DNA from: Synergistaceae bacterium
GTDB lineage: Bacteria; Synergistota; Synergistia; Synergistales; Aminobacteriaceae
NCBI GenBank assembly: GCA_017470485.1
Contig: JAFUYQ010000013.1
Location: 124,001 to 188,000 of the forward strand
Direction: 5' to 3'
Length of the DNA stretch: 64,000 nt
This document shows positions 47,488-57,238 of the stretch, one piece after another. Every line of letters begins with the position of its first letter. Within the stretch, counting starts at the first letter, position 1. The position numbers and the translations under genes are program-made. The notes below the pieces were generated by a model. That model ran no database searches and had not been told where the DNA came from. It saw only the letters and a list, made by a program, of their open reading frames with translations.

Positions 47488-48534
47488 ATGGGAGTATTGA
47501 AACATTACAGGGAGTTACTGCCAGTAACAGAAAAAACGCCTGACGTTAATCTTGAGGAAGGTTCAACGCCTTTAATCTATCTTCCGAGAGTCAGCAAACG
47601 ACTCGGCGACGGTGTGAAACTTTATGGGAAATTCGAGGGCTGCAACCCTTCAGGGTCGTTCAAGGACAGAGGAATGGTGCTTGCTGTCGCTAAAGCTCTT
47701 GAGGAGGGCAAGCGCGCCGTAATCTGCGCCTCAACCGGCAATACCTCAGCCAGTGCCGCCGCTTATGCCGCAAGTCAGGGTATATCATGCTTTGTTCTTC
47801 TGCCTGCCGGCAAAGTCGCTCTCGGTAAACTCGCTCAGGCTCTTATGTACGGCGCAAAGGTCATAGCAGTCAAAGGCAATTTCGACAGGGCATTGGAATT
47901 AGCGCGTGAGGGCGCGGAGAAGACCGGCTGTGCAATGGTCAACAGCGTCAATCCCTACAGACTCATCGGTCAGCGTTCGGGCGCGTGGGAAATCTGCGAT
48001 GTTCTCGGAAAAGCTCCCGACTGGCACGCCATACCCGTCGGGAACGCCGGCAACATCTCTGCTTACTGGGCAGGTTACAACGAGTACAAGAAGCTCGGAA
48101 AAATATCAAGCCTCCCAAGAATGATGGGATTTCAGGCCGAAGGTGCCGCGCCTCTTGTCTTCAATAAGCCTTGCCCCAACCCTGAGACAATCGCTACAGC
48201 AATAAGAATCGGAAACCCAGTCAGCGCACACTTGGCACGTGCGGCAGTCAGCGAGTCGGGAGGCGAGTTCAATTCCGTAACTGACGAACAGATACTTGAG
48301 GCTCAGAGGATTTTAGCGGCTGAAGGCGGTGTGTTCGCCGAACCTGCGTCATGCGCTCCGCTGGCAGGACTGCTGAAGCTGAAGCGCGCCGGAAAACTTC
48401 CTGACGGTATCACAATCACAATGGTATTGACCGGCAACGGCCTCAAAGATCCCGACACGGCCATGTCTCAGGTAGGGAAGCCGATTGAAATCAACGATAC
48501 ACTTGAAGACTTGATGCAGGTGCTTGGGGAATGA
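47488..48534 (+). CDS. thrC: Threonine synthase
   Basis: PLP enzyme making threonine from phosphohomoserine. 348 residues; LEEGSTPLIYLPR, PLP lysine in NPSGSFKDRGM, CASTGNTSASAAAYA, and the phosphate loop GNAGNISAYWAG. Start ATG preceded by AGGAGG. Overlaps thrB by 4 bases. Confidence 0.97.
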   Translation: MGVLKHYRELLPVTEKTPDVNLEEGSTPLIYLPRVSKRLGDGVKLYGKFEGCNPSGSFKDRGMVLAVAKALEEGKRAVICASTGNTSASAAAYAASQGISCFVLLPAGKVALGKLAQALMYGAKVIAVKGNFDRALELAREGAEKTGCAMVNSVNPYRLIGQRSGAWEICDVLGKAPDWHAIPVGNAGNISAYWAGYNEYKKLGKISSLPRMMGFQAEGAAPLVFNKPCPNPETIATAIRIGNPVSAHLARAAVSESGGEFNSVTDEQILEAQRILAAEGGVFAEPASCAPLAGLLKLKRAGKLPDGITITMVLTGNGLKDPDTAMSQVGKPIEINDTLEDLMQVLGE

Positions 48535-49463
48535 CTTTCTTGAAAGGGAGTTTAATACGCCTGAAAGTTCCTGCGACCACCGCGAATTTAGGTTCGGGCT
48601 TCGACACTCTCGGAATGGCTCTTAACCTCTACAATATTTTCACGGTCAAGGAGATTCTGCCGGAGGGCGAATACACTTCAGAGGTTTGGGGCGAGGGCGT
48701 TGACCTTCTGAGGGACGCAAAGAAAAACATGCTGGTAACAAGCTACCTCAAAGCCTGCGAGGAATGGGGCGTAACTCCGAAGGGGTTTGCGTTCGAGAGC
48801 TGCAACGCCGTTCCTCTCAACAGGGGGCTGGGAAGTTCGTCAACGGCTGTAGTTGCAGGGGTAGTGATTGCGAATATCTTATCGGGAAGGAATTTCCCGG
48901 AGGCTGAACTCCTCAGAGTAATGACCAAAATTGAGGGACACCCCGATAATGTAGTCCCCTGCTACATAGGAGGAATGACAGTTTCATGCTGGGACGGCGA
49001 GTCATTGAGGTACGTGAGACTTCCTGCACTGCCGGAGGATTTGAACGTTATTGCGGCTGTGCCTGACTTCGAGGTTCATACTGAGGACGCAAGAAGGATT
49101 CTTCCTGAGAGCGTTCCTTTTCGGGACGCGGTGTTCAATGTGAGTCATGCGAGCATATTGTGTGCGGCGTGGGCGATGGGGCGTTGGGATTTGCTGAGAG
49201 TCGGAATGGAGGACAGACTTCATCAGGCTCACAGAGCTAAACTTTTTCCGGGCGAAACAGGTGAAAAATTCTTCAGCGAGATAGCTAATCACCCCGACTG
49301 TATAGCAACGGCCATATCGGGTTCAGGGCCTACGATGATAGCGATAGTTCACGGCAAAGCAGGTAAACTCTCTGAGGCAATGTGCAGAATTTTCACTGAG
49401 GGCGGTTCATCATCACATTTCTTCGTATTGAGCTGCTCACCGTCAGGAACTTCGGCTGAATAA
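48531..49463 (+). CDS. thrB: Homoserine kinase
   Basis: GHMP kinase making phosphohomoserine for ThrC. VPATTANLGSGFDTLGMAL start, ATP loop PLNRGLGSSSTAVVAG, and the C-terminal SGSGPTMIAI. 310 residues. Its gene overlaps thrC, so the two steps are co-translated. Confidence 0.97.
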   Translation: MTFLKGSLIRLKVPATTANLGSGFDTLGMALNLYNIFTVKEILPEGEYTSEVWGEGVDLLRDAKKNMLVTSYLKACEEWGVTPKGFAFESCNAVPLNRGLGSSSTAVVAGVVIANILSGRNFPEAELLRVMTKIEGHPDNVVPCYIGGMTVSCWDGESLRYVRLPALPEDLNVIAAVPDFEVHTEDARRILPESVPFRDAVFNVSHASILCAAWAMGRWDLLRVGMEDRLHQAHRAKLFPGETGEKFFSEIANHPDCIATAISGSGPTMIAIVHGKAGKLSEAMCRIFTEGGSSSHFFVLSCSPSGTSAE

Positions 49464-49465
49464 AA

Positions 49466-49502
49466 CTAATCCCCCTGCCGTTCAACAGGGGGACTCTTTT
49501 TT
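49466..49502 (+). terminator. Terminator after thrB
   Basis: TCCCCCTG (49470-49477) pairs with CAGGGGGA (49486-49493), then CTCTTTTTT. It lies between thrB and the convergent receiver gene. Confidence 0.85.
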
Positions 49503-49511
49503 CTCACCGTT

Positions 49512-50210
49512 TTATTTCCCGTCGAAAAATCCCTGAATTATTCCTTTAATCTCTCTTAACGGCAGAGTCTTGAGCATATGTCCCTGAGGTTTGAGGGCTT
49601 CAATTTTTGCAATGCTCTCTGTGTCGGTCTTGGCAGTTAGGAACATCACCGGAATTTCAGCAGTCTGAGGATTCTTTCTTAATTCTTCGAGAACCTGAGG
49701 GCCGTTCATTTCGGGCATTTCGTAATCAAGAAGTATCAAGTCAGGTTTAGCCCTCGCCAGAATCTTAAGGGCATTAGCTCCCGAATTGGCCGGTAGAACT
49801 TTGTAGCTCGTACTCAATCCCTCCCTCAATGTCCGAATCATCACAGCGTCATCGTCAACAAGAAGCAATGTCCTTTGAACTTCTCCGGCATTAGCTGACA
49901 GCGCGGATAATTTTTCTTTGACCTCAGCGGCGTTGAAGGGCTTAACGATTCCCTCAGCGTCCTTAATTTCGGACGAGGCGATTTCGTTCTGGCTTCCGAG
50001 AAGGAACACTTTAGCCCCTTTTAATGCCTTTACTTTTCCGGCATTCTCAAGCCCTGCGAGGTTCACAAGAACTATTCCCGGCAAATGCTTCACCTCATCG
50101 CCCGAACGCGCAGGCAGTACCTCGAAAGTATCTCCCAGTGTCTTCACGAGCATGTCAGCACCCATTGAAGGTCTGTCGCTTATGTAAAGTATCTTTTCTT
50201 TCATGTGCAT
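49512..50210 (-). CDS. Double-receiver response regulator with degenerate first receiver
   Basis: 232 residues and no output domain. Residues 1-100 have receiver-like topology, but the phosphorylation site is Asn50 (VLVNLAGLEN). Residues 112-232 are an intact receiver: LLVDDDAVMI, phosphoacceptor Asp162 in LILLDYEMPEMNG, Thr in FLTAK, and Lys in MLKTLP. It lies 30 bases downstream of the hybrid kinase, its likely partner. Confidence 0.88.
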   Translation of the reverse strand: MHMKEKILYISDRPSMGADMLVKTLGDTFEVLPARSGDEVKHLPGIVLVNLAGLENAGKVKALKGAKVFLLGSQNEIASSEIKDAEGIVKPFNAAEVKEKLSALSANAGEVQRTLLLVDDDAVMIRTLREGLSTSYKVLPANSGANALKILARAKPDLILLDYEMPEMNGPQVLEELRKNPQTAEIPVMFLTAKTDTESIAKIEALKPQGHMLKTLPLREIKGIIQGFFDGK

Positions 50211-50240
50211 AAATACTTCCTTCCTATGATTTTCTAACCC

Positions 50241-53200
50241 CTAAATATCTTTCAGTGCTTCCTCCAAGCCGCTCCAGTCTGCGGCATCGGCACACATTGC
50301 AATTTTATTGAAGCGTTCGGATTCATTTTCGGGAATCTTGTAGCCTCTCAGCATGTCCATTATTCCGTCAATCGAATCGCTGTCGAACATCTCCGTGAAC
50401 TCCTTTATCGCCTCGTAAGCCTCATGAAGCCTCTCGGACGTTATTTCTTCTTTGTCATCGTCCTTTGCGAATCTGGCGGCGAGTTCCTCCTTGCACCTTC
50501 TGTAATTCGACAGCAAGTCGGGCGTTAAATCCGCAATGCTCGAAGTGTCGTTGTTGTTTCCGCATTCCTCAAGGTAGGCCGCCTGTCCCGAAAGCTCCAT
50601 AGCTCCGATTAATCTCGCCGAACTCTTCAGGGCATGTACCTTTATCGTGTAGTTCTTTATGTCGTCATTCTTCCAGAAAGATTCAATATCCCTGAGATTA
50701 TTGTCGATTGAGTTCCAGAACTGCTGAAGGGTCTTTGAGAGTATCGCCTCGTTCGCGCAGTTCTTGATAGCCTCGCTGTAGCTCAGTCCCTCAGCGTGAA
50801 CGTAAAATTCCTCAAGCTCAGAAAGTTCATGCTTTTCTTCTTCTTCGGGCGAAGAGTCAAATTCTTCCTGAAGGATTATTTTTTCGGAGGGCAGGTACTT
50901 TATTAACGCGGCTTCAAGGCTGGGGCCTTCAACAGGTTTCGAGAGGTAATCAGTGAATCCTTCGGCAAGATATTTGCTCCTCGCTCCGCTGACAGCGTCA
51001 GCAGTAAGACAGATTATCGGCGTTTCAGTATTCATTCCGTCAGACTGCGCCCGAATGCCTTTCATCGTCTGAGTTCCGTCCATTATGGGCATACGCTGAT
51101 CCATGAGTATGAGGTCGTACTTCTTCTGACGGGCTAAGTTCAAGGCGGTCTGTCCGCTGGAGGCTGTGTCGAGGTTAATATCTGTTTTGCTGAGAAGCCC
51201 CTCAATTACCGTCAAATTCATGTCGGTGTCGTCAACAACGAGGATATTCGCTTCAGGAGCTTTGAATGATTCCTGATAAGCCCTCATAGTGTGAACATAA
51301 CGGTTAAATTTGTCATGGAAGTTCCCTATCGGCTCATCAGCGACAACTCTCTGAGGAAGGTAAATAGTGAACGTTGAGCCTTTGCCGTATTCGCTCTCGA
51401 CCTCAATGCGCCCGTTCATGAGCTGAAGGAGGTTTCGGGTTATCGACAGTCCCAAGCCAGTGCCCTCGACCGTGTTGTTCTTGACCAAATCGATTCGCTC
51501 GAACTGCTTGAAGAGTTTTGGCAAATCTTCTTCTTTGATTCCGATTCCTGTGTCGCTGATCTTGAACACAAGGTTAATTGTCTGAGTGCCGTCCTCGCTG
51601 TAAGTTTTACCGCCTGAGACGTTCAAGGCCACGCTTCCCTCATGGGTATATTTCACGGCGTTGTTGAGGACGTTGGTAACTACCTGCCTGACTCTGATTT
51701 CATCGCCGTAAAGAACATCAGGAAGTTCCTCGTCAACCTTCACTTTGAACTCAAGATCCTTCTGCCGTGCCTTGAAGACAATCATGTTGGTAACGTCATT
51801 GAGGACTGAGCTTAACTTGTAATCGCTCTCGGCAATTTCCATTTTTCCGGCCTCAATCTTTGAGAAGTCGAGAATGTCATTGATTATTGAGAGAAGATTC
51901 TTCCCTGCGCTCTCGACGTTGCGGGCATAAGTCGTTATTCTGTCGCTTGTGCTTTCGCGGATAATCATTTCGTTCATGCCCAGTACCGCGTTGATGGGTG
52001 TTCTGATTTCGTGGGACATGTTCGCGAGGAACTCGCTCTTTGCGGAATTAGCGCGTCTTGCCTGCTGCATTGCTGCGTTGGCGAGGTCTAATGCCTCCTC
52101 AAGCTGTTCTGAACGTTCCTGCTGCTCCTTGTGAAGCCTTGTGGTGTCGGACACAAGAATGATATAGAAGCCCGGATTGACCGCGTAAAAATTGAACTGC
52201 TTGTAGAAAATCTTGTCGTCAATATCACAGGCAATATTGACCTCGTAGAGCGAATTTTTCTGAGTGCCGAATGCTATCGCGTCAGGCGCAAGCGAGTGAG
52301 CCATCTCATGAATCTGCTCGTCAGTTCCGTGAAGTATCGGGACAATCTCGTCATGAATGTATGCGTTGAAAGTATCGTGCATATTCTTCGGGAGAATGCT
52401 TCCTTCGGTGAGTTCACTGCTGACGGTTATGTGGTACCGCCCTATTGCCATGTAAGCAATCATCTCGAACTGACGGGCTAATATCTTGTCAACAATGGTC
52501 TGGTAAACTTTCGAGTTGTTGCACTCGCGCTCGGTTATGAAGGCAATGACATGGCCGTTCAAAGGGTTACGGGTCATCATTGCTGACAGTTCAACGTAAC
52601 AGATACTCCCGTTTGAACGCCTCGAAAGAAGAACCTGACGTGTTCCGATTTTGCCTTTAACGTAAGCGTCAAGGAGGGAATCAACGTTGAAGACTTCCAT
52701 GAGTTTCTTGCGCTCGATGAAATTGATGTAGTGTTTGGCTCTGGCTCTGAGCATCTCTGAGAATGCCTCATGTTCCTTGTCGGTCGGGAAAAGGTCTTTG
52801 CCTCTGACCTCTTCGAGAACGTCAAGGCTAATATCAGCCCTGAACATTCCGAGAGTGAATTTGTCCTGATGATAGAAATTCTGGCCTATTGAGTCGTAAC
52901 TGGTTCTGATTTTCTCCTCGTAATCCTTGAAAAGCGTGATGTCCGAGAACGTTATGTAAATATAATCGCCGCCGGAAATATTAATGAAAGCAAAGTGTGC
53001 GCTGCACCAGATGACATTATTTTTGGCAGTAATTTTTCTGAATTGTATTCTGTTGGATTTGTCAGGGGCTTCATGGTGGTCGAGCATGTATTGAACGAGT
53101 GGCAGGTCTTCGGGGTGTATTGTTTCCGAGAAGCTGCCTGATGAATTGAAACGTGCCGAATTTTCCTGAGTATCCTCCATCATCTGAGCGTATTCGGGCG

Positions 53201-53336
53201 AAATGAATACAGCTTCAGGCCGTCCGCCGTCATGGGAACGGATAAGGATTGTGCTGTTACCCAGCTGTTTAATGGTATCAATAAAATTTTTCTGTTCTTC
53301 CTGTCCGTCATGCTTCGGGGTTATAGAGCTGCACAT
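50241..53336 (-). CDS. Hybrid sensor histidine kinase with receiver and Hpt domains
   Basis: 1031 residues without a membrane segment, so a cytoplasmic sensor. Two or three PAS-like regions cover about residues 20-145 and 150-400, then a coiled helix and HisKA with SHEIRTP (His442). The ATPase region has NNAVKYTHEG, DTGIGIKEED and GTGLGLSI. The receiver has Asp746 (LILMDQRMPIMDG) and the Hpt domain has His901 (IKVHALKSSARLIGA). ATG at 53336 is chosen since AAGGAG lies just ahead of it; the upstream ATG at 53360 would place this site inside the gene. A full phosphorelay in one protein, with the double-receiver next. Confidence 0.92.
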   Translation of the reverse strand: MCSSITPKHDGQEEQKNFIDTIKQLGNSTILIRSHDGGRPEAVFISPEYAQMMEDTQENSARFNSSGSFSETIHPEDLPLVQYMLDHHEAPDKSNRIQFRKITAKNNVIWCSAHFAFINISGGDYIYITFSDITLFKDYEEKIRTSYDSIGQNFYHQDKFTLGMFRADISLDVLEEVRGKDLFPTDKEHEAFSEMLRARAKHYINFIERKKLMEVFNVDSLLDAYVKGKIGTRQVLLSRRSNGSICYVELSAMMTRNPLNGHVIAFITERECNNSKVYQTIVDKILARQFEMIAYMAIGRYHITVSSELTEGSILPKNMHDTFNAYIHDEIVPILHGTDEQIHEMAHSLAPDAIAFGTQKNSLYEVNIACDIDDKIFYKQFNFYAVNPGFYIILVSDTTRLHKEQQERSEQLEEALDLANAAMQQARRANSAKSEFLANMSHEIRTPINAVLGMNEMIIRESTSDRITTYARNVESAGKNLLSIINDILDFSKIEAGKMEIAESDYKLSSVLNDVTNMIVFKARQKDLEFKVKVDEELPDVLYGDEIRVRQVVTNVLNNAVKYTHEGSVALNVSGGKTYSEDGTQTINLVFKISDTGIGIKEEDLPKLFKQFERIDLVKNNTVEGTGLGLSITRNLLQLMNGRIEVESEYGKGSTFTIYLPQRVVADEPIGNFHDKFNRYVHTMRAYQESFKAPEANILVVDDTDMNLTVIEGLLSKTDINLDTASSGQTALNLARQKKYDLILMDQRMPIMDGTQTMKGIRAQSDGMNTETPIICLTADAVSGARSKYLAEGFTDYLSKPVEGPSLEAALIKYLPSEKIILQEEFDSSPEEEEKHELSELEEFYVHAEGLSYSEAIKNCANEAILSKTLQQFWNSIDNNLRDIESFWKNDDIKNYTIKVHALKSSARLIGAMELSGQAAYLEECGNNNDTSSIADLTPDLLSNYRRCKEELAARFAKDDDKEEITSERLHEAYEAIKEFTEMFDSDSIDGIMDMLRGYKIPENESERFNKIAMCADAADWSGLEEALKDI

Positions 53337-53403
53337 AAAATTTTTTTGACTCCTTAACATAATCTTGAGAGATATTCTATCCAGTAAATTATATTACTCC
53401 TGA

Positions 53404-53441
53404 TAAAAAAACGGACACCCATTTGAGTTTCAGGTATCCGT
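53404..53441 (-). terminator. Terminator after the DLH-like hydrolase
   Basis: Leftward, ACGGATACC (53441-53433) pairs with GGTGTCCGT (53419-53411) in eight of nine positions, followed by TTTTTTT. The rest of 53337-53475 shows nothing more. Confidence 0.82.
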
Positions 53442-53475
53442 ATTTTCATGATTTTAACGCACAGCGGTAATTAGT

Positions 53476-54555
53476 TTATAGCGTTCTTCCGAAAAATTCC
53501 TTCAGCTTTCCGATTTCCTTCTCGACATACTCAGGAACATAATAGGTCTGAATGTGGAATGCGCCGGGTATAAGGAATAATTCTTTGTCGTCAGTGCCTG
53601 TAGCCTTTTCGATAGCGTCCTCAGTGAGGTAGAGCGAATCGGCTGCGCTTCCGGCCATCATCAGAAGAGGAACGTTAATCAGCTTGATGTTGTCTGTAGC
53701 GTCCCACGACATTAATTCGGTGAGGCTTGAGCGAGTGTACTCAAATGTCGAATTTGGGTGCCTGTGAGTCTTCCCGTAATACTTCATGCCCTCGCGGTAA
53801 AGGTCATTAGCGATTGCGTTGATTGCCTCGTCAGTGAGCGAGTCAAAATCCACTGTCCCTGACGCTGAATCCTTTCCTCTAGCGTCCGAAGCCTGTTTGA
53901 GTCTCTCCTGAATATCTCTAATCTGCGAACTCATATAACCTTCGCGCCTTACCCGTCCGGTGTTGAACATGCTAAGAGTTGCAACGGCTTTGACTCTCTT
54001 ATCGCTCTTAGCGGCATTGAGAGTGTAGCCTCCGCCTCCGCAGATACCGAGCATTCCTATTCTGTTCACGTCAACGCCCGGATAAATCGTCAGAAGGTCA
54101 ACCATTCCGTGAATGTCCTCAGTCCTGAAGAAGGGTATGTCGGTATGTCTGGGCATTCCTCCGCTCTCGCCCTGATAGGCAGCGTCAGCGGCAACAGCGA
54201 TATAACCAGCCTCAGCGAGGCTCTGAGCGAATAATCCTGCGACCTGCTCTTTTACTCCGCCGTTGGGGTGAGCGACCGTAACAGCCGGATATTTTTTCGA
54301 GGGGTCATAGCCTGCTGGGGTATAGACGTTCGCGGCAATGGTTATCCCGTTGAGCTGGTAAGTTATCGGGTGAATGTTTACTTTTCCGCTGACGTTCTCA
54401 GTGATTGCACCGCTGTAGACGAGTCCCCAAGCGTTTGAGTTATGGGTCTTGGGCTGTCGTTCTGTGAAACTTCTGACGGGCATAATGTCGGCGAAAGCTG
54501 TTCCGCATACGAGCGTAAAGCATACGGCAACGATGAATATTACTGTGTACCTCAT
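53476..54555 (-). CDS. Exported alpha/beta hydrolase with dienelactone-hydrolase-like Cys nucleophile
   Basis: 359 residues with a signal peptide ending near FA22. The nucleophile elbow is GICGGGG with Cys172 where most esterases have Ser, as in dienelactone hydrolases; Asp306 (AGSAADSLY) and His334 (PGAFHIQTY) complete a triad. Secreted to the periplasm. GGAGG is 10 bases before the ATG. Downstream of the merR gene by 51 bases and probably in its operon. Confidence 0.85.
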   Translation of the reverse strand: MRYTVIFIVAVCFTLVCGTAFADIMPVRSFTERQPKTHNSNAWGLVYSGAITENVSGKVNIHPITYQLNGITIAANVYTPAGYDPSKKYPAVTVAHPNGGVKEQVAGLFAQSLAEAGYIAVAADAAYQGESGGMPRHTDIPFFRTEDIHGMVDLLTIYPGVDVNRIGMLGICGGGGYTLNAAKSDKRVKAVATLSMFNTGRVRREGYMSSQIRDIQERLKQASDARGKDSASGTVDFDSLTDEAINAIANDLYREGMKYYGKTHRHPNSTFEYTRSSLTELMSWDATDNIKLINVPLLMMAGSAADSLYLTEDAIEKATGTDDKELFLIPGAFHIQTYYVPEYVEKEIGKLKEFFGRTL

Positions 54556-54606
54556 GAGAATAATTCCTCCTGTAAAAATTTTCTGGAAGAATTTATTTTA
54601 CGGTTG

Positions 54607-55023
54607 TTACTGCCTGTCAAGCTCACACGAACACGGAAGAAGGTTGCTGAAATATTCTCTTTCGCCGGCGAGAACCTCATCATAAAATTCCTGTTTCCCG
54701 TCAATGTAGCGTATTGATTTCTTCAGCGTCTCAATCTGACTCTGAAGCCTCGTTCTTGTCCGTGAGAGCATTATTTTACGTTCGGGAATACTCGCTTCAC
54801 CCTTCAGGCATAAGAACATGTATTCTTTTATTTCAGCGATGCTCATTCCGCATTCACGGAGGCGGAGAAGGCTCTTAATCCAGCCTATATCGTTCTCGTC
54901 AAAAATACGGCGGTTAATCTTATCGCGCTTGACGTTCGGAACTAATCCGGCGTTGCAGTAGAATTTCAATCCCTGATAGGTCATTCCGGTTTCACGGCAC
55001 GCCTCCATCATCGTGTAAATCAA
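54607..55023 (-). CDS. MerR-family transcription regulator
   Basis: 138 residues: N-terminal winged helix (YTMMEACRETGMTYQGLKFYCNAGLVPNVKR; IFDENDIGWIKSLLRLRECGMSI) and a coiled-coil dimerisation helix, then the tail LPCSCELDRQ with two cysteines. The start is a TTG at 55023 with GGGAG 10 bases ahead; it keeps the IYTMMEA fold start, unlike the ATG at 55011. It lies divergent to the aldo/keto reductase gene. Confidence 0.9.
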   Translation of the reverse strand: MIYTMMEACRETGMTYQGLKFYCNAGLVPNVKRDKINRRIFDENDIGWIKSLLRLRECGMSIAEIKEYMFLCLKGEASIPERKIMLSRTRTRLQSQIETLKKSIRYIDGKQEFYDEVLAGEREYFSNLLPCSCELDRQ

Positions 55024-55066
55024 AACTTCATCACTCCCAAAATTTGAGCGTTATTTGCTATCGGTT

Positions 55067-55097
55067 AGTATAATCCGCGCGTAATTCGTAAAGTCAA
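55067..55097 (-). promoter_or_regulatory. MerR-type promoter with 19-base spacer ahead of merR
   Basis: Minus strand TTGACT (55097-55092), exactly 19 bases, TATACT (55072-55067). Long spacers of 19-20 bases are characteristic of promoters activated by MerR-family proteins. A clear dyad within the spacer was not found. Confidence 0.55.
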
Positions 55098-55175
55098 AAT
55101 ATATATTACAGGAGGCCGGCAAGACAGGCAAAAAATTTTTTTAGTTCAACATTTGTTCATCAGGAGGCAAACAGC

Positions 55176-56168
<993 letters not shown>

Positions 56169-56172
56169 ATTC

Positions 56173-57216
56173 ATGAAAACTTTTTTAGCAGTAGTATTTT
56201 CATTTATGCTGGTAATTCCGGCATTTTCAGGCGAACCGCTTGTTATTCAAAAGCAGGGCGTGTTTTCTTCGGGCGGAATAGTTACGGAACCGGTTTCCGG
56301 CGACTTCAATATTGCGGAAAACTGGCTTGATTTCACCCGTGCCGGCAACACCGCTCATGTTGACCACGCAAACACGTTCTACCAGATTCCCGAAGGCGAA
56401 ACGAAAACTCCAATCGTCTACCTTCACGGCTACGGCCAATCGCGTATTGGCTGGCAGTCAACACCTGACGGGCGCGAGGGCTGGAGCGATATATTCCTGA
56501 GAAAAGGGCGAGCGGCGTTCCTTGTTGACCAGCCCAGAAGGGGAGCGGCAGGTTCAACGGTCAAAATCGTAAACAACGAACAGGATACGCGAGCTGACGC
56601 TACGGAGTACAATCCGGGAGATCAGGCATGGTATACGCACTTCAGAATCGGGCGCGGAACTCCCAACCGCTACGAAGGAAGCCAGTTTCCGGCAGGCGAG
56701 GAAGCATTAAATCAATTCCTGCGTCAAATGACTGTGAACACGGGGAATTATGACGTTTCGATTATGGGGAGTGCTTTGAGCGCGGTTCTGTCCGATGTCC
56801 GAAAGATGACCGGCAAAAAAGCCGTCTACCTTACTCACTCTCAGGGAGGCCGCGTAGGGTGGGCGACCGATACGGAAAACATTGCGGCAATCGTTGCTAT
56901 TGAGCCGGGATTTGCCCCCGAAGTCGGAAGCGATACTTACAAAAAATTCGCGGCGGCTAAAATCCCTATGATTTTCTACTTCGGCGACTACATCGAGAAC
57001 GGCCCGAATGACATAAAAAGTACAGCGTTCTGGAAGAGCGTACTCGACCAGTGCCGCGACTTCGCAGAACACTACAACGCTGACGGCGGCGAAGCGACAG
57101 TAATATACCTTCCCGATGAGGGCATAAAAGGAAACAGCCACTTCATGTTTCAGGAATTGAACAACAGTGAGATTGCTGACCACATTGAGGCATGGCTTGA
57201 GAAACACGGGCTGTAA
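56173..57216 (+). CDS. Exported alpha/beta hydrolase
   Basis: 347 residues with signal peptide MKTFLAVVFSFMLVIPAFSG. Oxyanion region YLHGYGQSRIGW, nucleophile elbow LTHSQGGRVG, and a late His in GNSHFMFQEL. ATG at 56173 with GGAGG seven bases ahead; an open frame to 56089 lies within the reductase gene and would lack a signal peptide. Second gene of the rightward unit. Confidence 0.85.
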   Translation: MKTFLAVVFSFMLVIPAFSGEPLVIQKQGVFSSGGIVTEPVSGDFNIAENWLDFTRAGNTAHVDHANTFYQIPEGETKTPIVYLHGYGQSRIGWQSTPDGREGWSDIFLRKGRAAFLVDQPRRGAAGSTVKIVNNEQDTRADATEYNPGDQAWYTHFRIGRGTPNRYEGSQFPAGEEALNQFLRQMTVNTGNYDVSIMGSALSAVLSDVRKMTGKKAVYLTHSQGGRVGWATDTENIAAIVAIEPGFAPEVGSDTYKKFAAAKIPMIFYFGDYIENGPNDIKSTAFWKSVLDQCRDFAEHYNADGGEATVIYLPDEGIKGNSHFMFQELNNSEIADHIEAWLEKHGL

Positions 57217-57238
57217 AAACATAAAGGAGCATTCATTT

